From assembly GCA_032358165.1 (NCBI GenBank), contig JAALGY010000015.1, positions 62,001 to 126,000 of the forward strand: DNA of 64,000 bases. Reading direction: 5' to 3'. Under the pieces are notes generated by a model. It ran no database searches. It was not told the origin of the DNA and saw nothing but the letters and a program-made list of their open reading frames with translations. Position numbers and translations under genes: made by a program. Within the stretch, counting starts at the first letter, position 1; each line of letters begins with the position of its first letter. Below, in pieces: positions 32,587 to 43,199 of the stretch. This DNA comes from Diplosphaera chodatii (taxonomy: Eukaryota; Chlorophyta; Trebouxiophyceae; Prasiolales; Stichococcaceae).

Positions 32587-35041
32587 TCAGTCGTCCCCAA
32601 CCGCTGCCCAGGGGTCGTCGCCCATCTCGCTCTGCAGGCTGACCATCTTGGGCAGCCGGCGCCGCCTACGAACAGCACCCACTCTCACTACACCCTCGCC
32701 GTGCAGCATATTGAGTTATGTCGACTGACAGCACACGGATCGGCCTAGGCAGCTGGGCGGCTGAGCCCAGCACAATGCTACACATGCATGCCTCATGTAC
32801 CAAACCCCCGCTCACCCTTGTTTGACTTCCCTCCCGAAGGCGACCATGGCGTCCCGGTCCCACAGCCCCAGCGAGGCCAGCTCCTCCTGCTCAGCCTCCG
32901 GCAGACCCTCCCAGATGGGCTGTGTCCACTTCAGCGCCTGCAGGAGTCATCAGGTATGTGGCGTAGGTGCAGTATGAGGTCGTGTGGGCATCACCACAGA
33001 CAGGGTTGTTGTGGCGGTTAGCAGGCGAGCGCACCTTATATGTAAGGTACGCACGGTCCTCAGGCGTGTAGTCCTGCTTCTGCAGTTGGTATGCCCACAC
33101 CCAGTGCGCTTGCCAGTACACCCACTGCACCATAGCAGCAGAGCAGCCACTTCAGACCATGTAGCACTCAAAGCCAGTCGTATCATCTTCGAAGGCTCAG
33201 AAGGGGTTTGCAGCAGAAATCCATGGCGAAGGAGCACATCATTGGTGTCATGTTGTGTACATCAGGTCAAGATTGACGCCCATGTTGCATGAAACTTGAG
33301 GATGCACAGCGTCACAGATGTCATCGATCGCACCTTGGCAAGCCACCAAGGTGCCATGACGATCTGATACGCAAGCGTATCCCGCACAGTTGGGCGGCCA
33401 TAGCTGCCGTGGATGCTGACCTGCACGCATTGAGTGACTGCTCCTGCAGGCGCTGCTGTCTATGTTGCAAGATGCATGCGTTACCTCCTGCTCGCCAAAT
33501 CTATGGCACTTATTACGAGGCCTCCGAAGATTGCAACCCTGCGATGGGCGCCGGCACCTCACAGCAGCACACAGCTGTCACAGGTGAGAAGCCGCCTCAC
33601 CTCGCTGAGCGCCTGTTCCTCGATCTCCTTCTCTACTTCAGGAGGCAGGCTGCTGCCGGCCTTGGCCTTGCCGCGCCGTGTGAGCTTGGCTGCCGACGCC
33701 TTGCCAACAACAATTGCGCTGCCGCCGTTGGTCTTGTTTCTCGCCTCCCACTCTGCCGCCAGCTGCGCCCGCCGATTTGCAAAGCGGGGCGTCTGCATCA
33801 CCTTCTTCAGAGCCTGCGGCATGCCGTGCACCGAGTCAGCTTCAGCAAAACCCTCTGGCAGTGGTCGTCAAGCTGCCATGCACAGCATTCTTATCATGCA
33901 CGAGGCACTAAGATGACAGCATGCATGTGCATGCAGTGAGTGCAGAGTGAGTGCAGATTCGCTCGGTGGGTGGCAGCCCTCACCGAATCATATGCTGACA
34001 GCTTGCCAAAGTACTGGATGGCGGAGATGACAGCCAGAAAGCCTAGGATGACAGCCCGCGCGTCTGTGCGCCAGTACTTCCAGATACCATATGGCTCCTC
34101 CTACAGCAGAGGCGTTGCTTGCCCATCATCGAGACTATCGTGCACAGCCGAGGGCCAACACAAGGAGAACTACCACAGCTGCTAGAGCAGCTCCCAGGCG
34201 CGCATGCACAGCCCCAGCACCCTGCAGCACCTCGCTAGCCCCGCATCGAGTCAGTCCGTACCTGGATGTCCTCCTCTGGGTGTGCCAGCGCATAGTCATA
34301 GCGTTTGCGCGAGCGCTCATCGCTCAGCACCTGCAGCATGCAGCAGATTTCCTCCTTTTGCAGAACCCCAGGTGGCAGGCTGGAGACCGTGGACATGGAC
34401 ATGCATCGTAGAGCTGTTGATCTGCAGCAGTGCCCTGACTCGCCTCATATGCTTTGGCAATGCGCTGAAACTTCTTCGGGGCATCAGGGTTTTTGTTCTT
34501 GTCCTGCAGATGCAAGCATGCTTAGACGCGTTGACATGATGTCCAGGTGCAAGGCATTGGTCGCATGCACAGCGAGTCCAGGTTGCTGCGTGGTAGCCAG
34601 TATACAAGAGGGTCTGTCCTGCCGCTGCTCACTGGATGCCACTGCCGTGACAGTTTGTAGTAGGATACGCGGATTGCCTTTGCATCTGCGCTCTCCTTTA
34701 GCCTGCGCGATTGGTGGACGTCAGTCAACGTTCGGTCGGCCTGGTTCGACTACCCATGTAGAGAAAAGAGCGTTGACAGCTTTGAAAGCATCAGCATCGT
34801 AACTTCTGGAATTACGCCTGATTTGCGGCATGTGCACCACGGTACAACATTTGCCACAGCAGATCAAGTCTCGGTGCTGACGTCTAAGGGGCACGTAAGT
34901 CATGTTCAGAGGATCATTGCAAGTGGCAACCCACCCGAGGACCTGGTAGCAGCCTTCAGTGCCGCACCACGCTGCAGATGCTGTGCTCGCGATCGCAGCA
35001 ACGCAGCATGCCAGCAGCAGCACTGTAGTACTGCAGCGCAT
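32587..35041 (-). CDS. DNAJC25-like ER membrane J-domain protein
   Basis: A J-protein that should stimulate an Hsp70 at the ER membrane. Ten exons join in phase: 35041-34935, 34702-34633, 34503-34444, 34330-34262, 34100-33984, 33852-33601, 33420-33334, 33124-33035, 32937-32816 and 32665-32587 (about 350 residues; human DNAJC25 is about 360). The N terminus is a signal peptide (STTVLLLACCVAAIA) followed by WCGTEGCYQVLG. The J domain holds AIRVSYYKLSRQWHP joined to DKNKNPDAPKKFQRIAKAYE and VLSDERSRKRYDYALAHPEE; the HPD tripeptide is intact but split by an intron. A membrane segment (VILGFLAVISAIQYFG), then YGRPTVRDTLAYQIVMAPWW and WVYWQAHWVWAYQLQKQDY match the DNAJC25 C-terminal half. The intron after 34444 begins with GC. 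It is divergent from the PDI-like gene. Confidence 0.9.
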
Positions 35042-36037
35042 GGCTGGACGCCTGCTGAGACTATGCCCTCTGCACTACTCCTCCTGGATCATGATGTCGC
35101 TTCGCTGAAATGTCCGAACAGTCTTTGCAGTATCAAATGTTATGCTCGTTGGTGGCGGCGCCACCGTGCGGAGCGCTGAGCTTGCACCACTGTGCGCATT
35201 ATATCAACTATATAGAGCCTGCGCAGGCGTAAGCTGGGTGTGCCTGCAGTGTGATCAGCCTCTCACCTGAAGGCTCCGCCCCAGGGTTCTGCTGACGTGT
35301 GCCAGCGTGGAACAAAACCGTACTGAAGCGTACGGGTTGGTTTTACTGCGGTCAGCTGTGTTTAGCCGCTCCATGCTGATCAACCTAAGAGCTAGGTGTC
35401 ATTGTGAGCGGCTGTTTGGTTGGCATACAGCACAACAGCTCCCATCTTCATGACTTTGTAATGCAACCGTCAAGTATGCATGGCGGCACTGTTGTTGGGC
35501 ATGTAGCAAACATGTATGACGTTCGGCGTGCTTCAATGAAGTTGGCAAGGCACCCAAGCGTGCACTTTCACTTTGGAGGCATTGTGTTTGACTTCATCAT
35601 CATATGCGCCGGCATGATGTCCAGATGGTAGTCCAGGACAACATTTCTCAAACAACCCCTGAACCCACGGTTCCGTCGCAATAAAATGTTTACGTTGCAC
35701 GATTGCTGCCGGTTTCGAGAAAGAAACTGCAAGCTTGGCTGCACCTGCCTCCACCAATCAGCAGACAGGATCTGTCTCGTGGCACGAGATGAGATCAGCA
35801 GAGGAGCCGGGGCAAACCTCCCGCAAGCGTTGCAGCTCCAGTTCTGAGGGGCATACTAGACGTAGCTTACAGTGCTATTTGTCGTGCGCACTAGCCGGCC
35901 GGCACGGTTCTGCAGCAACCTTAGCTTCGGCAGTATCTGATGAAAGGCAGAACGGAGTAAGCTCGGCAGACACCGTAATCTTCGAGCTGCAGACGCTTCT
36001 GCAACGGCTCATTCACACGTGTGATAGCATCAGCACC
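35042..36037. other. 1-kb divergent intergenic region between two ER-folding genes
   Basis: It separates the DNAJC25-like and PDI-like ATGs. It holds a small perfect inverted repeat, CCGTAC / GTACGG around a 6-base loop at 35318-35335. Open frames present here look random. Promoters of both genes are expected here; no ER-stress element could be named with confidence. Confidence 0.4.
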
Positions 36038-39000
36038 ATGGGCAGATTATCATTGCTGGCTCTCACACTGGTGCTGCTGCCATGCGCCATGAGCATGTAC
36101 ACAGCAGGTAACGCTACCTGCTTGGAGTGCAACATATCGATGTGATGTGAAGCACAGGTGGTTGAGAAACTCACTCCGATACTGACACTGCAGGGGACAA
36201 GGTGAAAGTGCTGACAGCGAAGAACTTCAACTCGGCCATTATACTGAGCGACGTCCCTGCAGTGCGTGATATGATCATGCAACAGCTAACTGCACAATGT
36301 CTGCATACTGTCCTGCAATGCGCGTGTACCTCTCACACACGCGATTGATGACCAGGTGGTGGAGTTCTATGCGCCGTGGTGCGGCCACTGCCAGCAGCTG
36401 GCGCCCATCTACCAGCGCGTTGCCTAAAACCTGCATGTGAGGCGCCAAACAATATAGACAACCATAGCAAGTTTGGCTAGCTGCTTCTAGCTGCTTCAGA
36501 TTTGGTTCAAATCTACCAGGAGGAGCAGCAGGGCACGTCCATGCATCCAGGGCTTGAGTATGCCTTGACTTGCAGGGCATCGCCACAGTGGCAGCCGTAG
36601 ACTGCGATGCGGAGGCCAACAAGCCGCTGTGTGGGCGGTACGAGATCCGCGGCTTCCCCACACTAAAGGTGTTCCCGGGCGACAAGTCCAAGGGCGGGAA
36701 CAAGACGCCAACCGATTATCAAGGTGCTGCCACGGCAGATCTGCATGGCGATGCATGGTTTGAAAGAGGCGCGGAAGTGAAGTGGGGCATAATTGTGACA
36801 GTGCTGCGCAAGCGTGACTGCGCAACAGCGTGTTTGATGCGCTGAGCAGGGCCACGATCAGCCAAGGGCATTGCAGATGCAGCGACGGCTGGGCTGCATG
36901 CACGGCTGATCCAACACCCCAAAGATGCCGCGGCGTTTGAGGAGTTCAGGGGAGGGTCTGCACTGCCCAAAGTCGTTTTGCTCACTGACAAGCCCAAGAC
37001 CACGGTGCGGATCCTGTCGTCTGGGAGTCACCCACCTGGAGCTGCACACGCTTCGCAGAAACAATGTATCTCAGCACATCAGCGGTAATGGCATGCTGCT
37101 TTATGCATGCTATGGCGTTGACAGCAGTAGCGACACTCTTTATCTAGCAAGGTGATAGGAGCAGCGCTGTGCTGGTGATGCAGGCGCTTTTTAAGAGCCT
37201 GTCAATGCGCTTCCGTGACCGCCTGGCATTTGCCGAGGTACGGGATGTGAAAGGGGCCATTGCCGGGATGCTAGACGTCACGACTTCGCCCACACTGCTG
37301 GTTTTGCCTACTGAGGGCGAGCCCGTCAGATATGACGGTGAGCGTACATCATTTCCGCACAGTGTGATCACGAGCTGACACTGGGCATACAAGTAAGATG
37401 CCAGTCATCACGGTGCATGGCATCTGCGTCTGCATGCAAGTGCACGTTAGCAGGGTGATCATGGCCCATACTATCGGCAAGCTGCAGGGAAGCTCAAGGC
37501 GAAGGAGTTGGTGGAGTTCCTCAAGCCCTTCGCTGGGTCCAAAGGCGGCGCCGCGCCTGAGGCGGGAAAGCCTGCCAGCAAGGCCGGAAGCACAGGCAGC
37601 GCCCAGGGCGGCAGCGGCGGCGCACAGAAGCCATTTGCGGACCAGGATGCAGCAGGCGGGGAGACGGCAGCCAAAGCCGGGGCTGCGAAGGGGAAGCAGG
37701 AGGCAGCGGAGAAGGCTGAGCAAGTGCAGGACCCAGTGTCGGTGGTGGTGGACCTGACAGCAGACGACCTTCCTACGGTGTTGGAGGGTGATGACGCCTG
37801 GCTGTTTGGCGTCTTTGACGGTGAGTCAAGGCGTTGGGCAAAGGCCGTGTGGTCGCCAGTTCAACATCCTGCCATGCCTGCACGCCCAGTGCATCATCTG
37901 CTCGGCATTTGATGCGACCCAACCACGGAAAGGTTTCAGCCTGCACGTCTTAGTACCCTGCTGCAGGTCCAGAGGGCACCGAATGCAACGCCTCGAGAGC
38001 AAACCTGGTGCAGATGGCAACATACCTTGGTGGTGCGGCTAAGGTGCCAATCGCTCTGACAGCTAGCCGTTTGTTCGATGCCTGCACGACATCAGCACTC
38101 GCTGACCACCGTGCACAATATTGCTGTTGACCTCCGTGATGCTGCCACCAATACCTGGGTTTGTGGCTTCAAGGTGGGACGTATCAATGCCAGCACAATC
38201 GATGAAGACGCCCTGGAGGAGAATGGCATCCAGGTACAGCCTGCGGCCAACGGCTGCATTTACCAGCTGGTGCTGAAGCCGTATGGCGAGCAATCGGATC
38301 CCGACGACCCCTTCCCAGTATTGGAAGGTGCCTCCTCACATATCCTTTGCAAATGGCTTACTCCAGTCAGCATCTGTTGCTGCAGCCCTGCGGCCAGCAA
38401 TGGTGTGCAGCATCGCCGTCAGTGTCTTCACACTGCCTTTCCACGTGTGCATGCTGTTAAGTGGCCGCTTGGCACCTTCTCGATGTCATTCCAAGATCGG
38501 ACTATGTGCCGGCTGTGGGGCCAGTCCTGGTGCTGAGCTGTCATCTAGGTCCCTCCTGGGCAGCCCCTTGTGGGTGATCTTCAGCCTTGTCGGTGACGCA
38601 GGCAACGCCACAGCCAAGGCGGTGCAGGCGTTCGTGCACAGCGGCTTCCCTGAAGCGGCCGTCGCAAAGCTGAATGCCGCCTCGGTGCCCACCTTCATGG
38701 CTGCAGACGGCGGCACCGCACCCAGGGTAAACTTCTCACTGTTGCTCAGTTTGGGACCAAGGCAGACTGGGGTTGGCCTACGGCATAGTGAAAAAGCGTT
38801 GCTTTGAGTTGCTGAACCCCAATACCCTAAACCCCTCGTGGCGTGCAGGTGCTCCTGTTCACAAACAAGGACGAGGTGCCCCCGCTATTCCGGGCGCTCG
38901 CGGCCAACCTGGGGCCGGCCTCCGGCGCGGTATTTGGCGCTGTGCACGAGCGCGAGACGGACATCTTGAAGCAGTTCAAGGTCCCGAAGGTGCTTGCCGC

Positions 39001-40729
39001 CTTGCAGTCACCTGTAGCGGGGTGTTGGCTGCCCAGTAAGCCCGTCAACACGCAGCCCACCGAGCCACTTCGTGGAGAAGGCTGCATGCATGCAGTGTAT
39101 GCCACGATGAGTCGCACGGCCGTTTACATACACTTTGCCAATGTACGATTGCTCAATTGCCCCTGACAAGCTTCGTGCCCTCCTGAGTCCCCAGGTGCCG
39201 TACATGATCGTGGCGTGGGTGGCGGAGATGCCGGAGAAGGACCCAAAGGGGCGCCCCATGATGGGCGCGCGGCTGCAGGACTACAAGGGGCCGCTGAAGT
39301 ACGAGCCGATGGCAGAGTTCCTGCGCATGGTGTCCGCCATCATCGCCGGCGCCAGCAGCGGCGAGACCCTGTGAGTCCTCCGTGAGCACGCCGAGAATCT
39401 GTCAGCTGTATGGCGGGAAGTTGTGATGTGTTGGGGCTGCACGAGCCTCTAGATGGTGCCGTGATTGCCTCGCGTGTGATTGCCTCGCGCAGCTCGGCAG
39501 CAGCTGCCAACCTGAGGGCGCCGCCGCCGGCGCAGCTCAATTCTACTGCGGACCTGCAGCAGCTGTGCACCCAGCAGCTGGGCCTGTGCGCGATTGGGCT
39601 GCTGAATCCGGCCACTGCAGACCACGTCAGGCACCTGGACAACCTGGGAGCCTTGCAGATGAAGGAAGCGGGCAAGGTGGGTTGTCATGCTCGGATGGGT
39701 ATGTGAGGAAGTGATCATGCCACAGCTGTAACCTTGTCATTGCAGAGGTTCAGCTGGACTGATTCTAAGTCACACAAGGTCACTCTGCCACGCAGCTGCT
39801 GCGCTTCTCATGGGTGGATGCCACACAGCAGCCGCAGTTCTCGGCGGCGTTCGGGTTGGCGCTGGGCGACGCGCCAACAGCAGTCGTGGTGTCACCCAGG
39901 TGCCAGCAAAACGTTCATGCACCTTGCTGTCGAGTGCGGTCGCGAGACGCATGAAAGAAGTTGTGCAACACTATGTCTGCGGCCTTCTCAATCTTGAGTG
40001 TATAGAAAGGCTTCCGCTGACCTGATGTATGTCTGAACTGTCCCCGGATGCAAAAGTACCTGCTGCGCCACACCGCTCGCAGGCACAGGCGGTTCGCTGC
40101 GCTCCCGGGTGGACTGTCAGACCCGCAGAAGCTTGACGCGCTCCTGGGAAGGGTCCTGGCAGGGCGGCAGCACACCGCACCCCTCAGGGTATGGAACACC
40201 GCAAGGCGTTTGCAGCCGGGCTTCCCGTTGCTGAGCCACCCAGGGATGCACCCATGTGTGATCTCTGCCCTGTTGCGCTGGCTCCTGCTCAAAGGTCGGC
40301 GTGTGCAGCCGGCTTATCGCTTTGGTCTTGCTGTGGTTTCGTGATGGAATGGTTCGCTTCCATGCAGGGTGAGCTCAAGCTGACGGCATCAGGAGCCAGC
40401 GGCAGTGGCCCAGCTGCAGCGGATGACAGCAGCGCTACGCAGCAGGGGAACGCGCCGACAGAGGAGGACGAGTTCGACTTGGCTGACCTCATGTCGGAAG
40501 ACACTGAGGTGAGTGCAGTGTCCTTTGCAGTGAGCAGCTTCCTGGCCGACAGGCAACAGCAGCACTTCATACAGCATCTGTGCGCTGTTGTGTGTTGTGC
40601 TGCCTGATGTCTAGCAGCCTGCAGCTGTAGTGCTCTTAGTGTTGGTCCGTTTCGATGCAGGGCTCAGGCTCCTCTGGGTCACAGCAGCAGCAGCATGCTG
40701 ACGGGAGTGCAGCTACAGCTGAGCTGTGA
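36038..40729 (+). CDS. Long protein disulfide isomerase-like protein, one CGHC thioredoxin domain
   Basis: Seventeen exons can be chained (first 36038-36107, 36194-36261, 36356 onward; last 40661-40729), about 750 residues. The signal peptide is [17 protein letters not shown]. The thioredoxin domain has [29 protein letters not shown], and [14 protein letters not shown], which includes the cis-Pro. Thioredoxin-like domains without CxxC follow ([53 protein letters not shown]), then a segment [16 protein letters not shown] and an acidic tail [16 protein letters not shown], which recall the C-terminal part of PDIA6/P5. It should act as an ER oxidoreductase or chaperone. Two oddities: exon 3 meets an in-frame TAA at 36424-36426 if read to the GTGAGG donor, and the protein ends ATAEL, not KDEL. 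A linker rich in Gly, Ala and Lys (37.5-37.7 kb) is unusual. Confidence 0.85.
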
Positions 40730-40990
40730 TGATGAGTGTGCTGACCGTTGACTTGCTCTGGCCACCATTCTGCCTTCTTATGGGCACAGCATTCAACAAG
40801 CATGAACGTGAGGCCAATGTCCAGCAGAATATTGCCCACACATTGTTGCACAACGTCCAAGCTGCTCTAGCAGATCTGTTGGCGTCTCCCCTCTACGGAT
40901 GCTTGCTTGGGCCGGTGCTTGCCGATGTACATACGCCTAGTGCCAAAACTGAACCTCATCATATTGGCGCTTGCCACCCACTGGATGCCT

Positions 40991-42456
40991 TCAGAGGAAA
41001 TCGTCCTCATAGTCCTCTGTCATCGCTGCATTTGACTTCATGTTCTCCGCCTGCACAGAAGGGAACGCAACGCCACCAGTCGGTCGCCGACAACATCTGG
41101 CCGACACCATGCGAGTCCATGGTAGCTGATGAATGCTTGCGACAACACGACGCATGAGTCGTCTTCTGTGTTAATGTACCAGGGGATGCCCACCTGCATG
41201 AGGGAGCTGTAGGACCGCAGCTGCTCGCTGTGCTGCCTCTCCTCGCGTGCCGCCTTCTCTGCAGCCCGCGCCTCCTGCGCCTCCTGCTTCCGCTGCTGTC
41301 GCACCTCCTGCAGTTCGATGGACCACCATGCTGAAGTGAACTGAGGCCATCCCACCAGGTGTCAAGGCAGAGAGCTCAGCTGCAGCTCCTACTCATGCAG
41401 ATGGATGGGCGGCACCCGGCGCATGCCTGTTCTGCAGCTGTCCCCTGTGCAAGGAACATAGAGAATGCTGGCCAGTGCAATGAAGGCACCTGGTCGTATG
41501 CGTTTCGCCGGCTGGCAAGGTCGGGGTTCTCTTCCCGCTTGGTGCGATTCAGCCGGTTGACGATGTCATTGTTGCGCTTTTCGACCTTGGTCTTGCGCAC
41601 CGCCTTGCGATCGTGGAAGCTGACCTGCGGTCCGCATGACTGCCCTGAGTTGCATGACATTGTCGCAGCTTCGCCATGCACGCTCCACCGCCAATGCACA
41701 GTAGACTGCTACACAAGGCTCGAACCCCTGTTAGACGTTGCGTCAAGGATGTTGGCAAGCCAATACCCCTCGACGGACCAGCAATGTCAAGCTGCATGCG
41801 AGGGTGCCTACCTGGCCGACCTCCATTGTCGCTGTCTTGCGCAGGTTTGTCCACGGCGTGTACACAATGCTCACGTTGTTCAGCTTGCACCCCTGGATGC
41901 TGTTCTGCTTCACCTGGCCGAGACATATTCAGGTGTTTACATACATGTGGGAATTTGCTTGCACATCCTAATGACTCTTTCTGAGCAATGCTGTGGGTAG
42001 GCCCTGGAGGTTTAGCTGGAACCAGCAGCCAAGGGATTGCGCACCAGCTGGCAGCAGTCCTCCAGGGTTTCTGCAGGGATGGCGTCGATGTCCGTGCCCT
42101 CAGGCAGCCGCAGGTACACGTGCGCTGAGGACAGATCGTCCACGTGGAACCTGCATCGGGGCGAAGGTTCATAAGGAGCACTACTGTTGGGGCATACAGG
42201 GTCAAGATGCACTGCATATGACCACCTCAAGCAGGTACACGCTGGACCTTGCCCCGTGCTTGGGCAGCGTAGCTCAGGTGCGATGCCTTTTGATGCTTGT
42301 TAAACAGGGGATCTGCTGCACAACAGGGACGCACCAGATATCATTTGGCAGGCCATAGCGGATGAGGTCCTCGTTCTCGAACTTGTCCCGGCCCATGTAT
42401 ATGAGCCAATCCTCGCCGCCGTGCGCACAGCCGCGCGGCTCGAAGAACAACACCAT
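40991..42456 (-). CDS. CCDC25: CCDC25 homologue (NFACT-R / DUF814 domain)
   Basis: Six exons join in phase: 42456-42335, 42150-42045, 41913-41812, 41624-41490, 41307-41194 and 41050-40991, giving 212 residues (human CCDC25 has 208). Family signatures: [61 protein letters not shown] joined to [16 protein letters not shown], a charged coiled coil ([20 protein letters not shown]), LRSYSSLMQ and an acidic end. The NFACT-R fold is shared with the RQC factor NEMF/Rqc2. In mammals CCDC25 has been described as a sensor of extracellular trap DNA, which cannot be its ancestral role. Its job in an alga is unknown. It is convergent with the PDI-like gene and divergent from the oil-body gene. Confidence 0.95.
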
Positions 42457-43199
42457 GCTCCTGGCGCCGCGGCCGCCGCTGCACCAGTCGCCACAGCCCC
42501 AACTGCCGGGGCCGTCTCGCCTAGACGCAAGCAGTGGCGGCACAGCCCGGGATGCAGCCCCTGCCGCTGTGCATGCTGTCAACGAGCGCCAACCTCAGCG
42601 GCTTGTGGCGCCTGCTGCCGCGGCAACACGCCCAGCTGCGGCGGCCAAGGGATGCTGCGTCGCACAGTGGTGCCGCTGCACACCAGACTTGAGTGTGCTC
42701 GACCACCCTGTCAAGCTGGCTGCTCTGCGGCAGTCCAGGTCGTCGCTGTACTGCAGGGCTGCAACGTACATACATCACACTGTCAGCATCAGCGGCCGGA
42801 CTCCTTCCATGCCGCAAGCATGTGTGTGATCATGGTGCCTGGTACCGTGCCAAGGCAGGTGACTTGAAGCAACCCTGCGATGAAACATTTGCAAGCACTC
42901 TGAGGAGTGGCCCACCTCAAGTGTAGCACGGATCACTAGGTGGATGTTGCGGATGGGCTCACAAGGGCGGGTGGCCCGGCACTTCACCACGATGTTAGTG
43001 CGCGCTGGGTGCTGCAGCAGATATCGATCGGATATTTGCATGCATGGGATCGAAAGATACGGCATCGCAAACGCTGCAGCAGCGCACCTGCATGCTGCAC
43101 TCGGCCCCTGGTTTCGCTGCAGGGTGCGCTGGGGAGTTTCTGCAGCATCGAAGGCGAACCTGCCCGCATGCTGGGCCCAGTTGACAGGTCGCCGCTGAC
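42457..43199. other. Divergent intergenic region CCDC25 / OBAP with an unexplained antisense frame
   Basis: 743 bases. On the minus strand a bounded exon-like block (about 43004-42921) reads NIVVKCRATRPCEPIRNIHL and can be joined in phase to an upstream frame opening at 43201, whose ATG overlaps the OBAP ATG. No family is recognised, and sharing a start triplet with OBAP argues against it. Confidence 0.3.

Noticed and set aside
35318..35335. Hairpin as a terminator or riboswitch
   Set aside because: A 6-bp stem alone in a eukaryotic intergenic region is within chance expectation.
36424..36426. TAA reassigned to Gln or Lys (non-standard code)
   Set aside because: Other well-defined genes end at the expected place with TGA or TAG, and no other conserved position in the window carries TAA. 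A nonsense change, sequence error or alternative splice is simpler.
41620..41811. tRNA-like T-arm (GGGGTTCGAGCC on the minus strand)
   Set aside because: The flanking bases do not fold: only five of seven acceptor pairs form and no D or anticodon arm fits. It lies in a CCDC25 intron.
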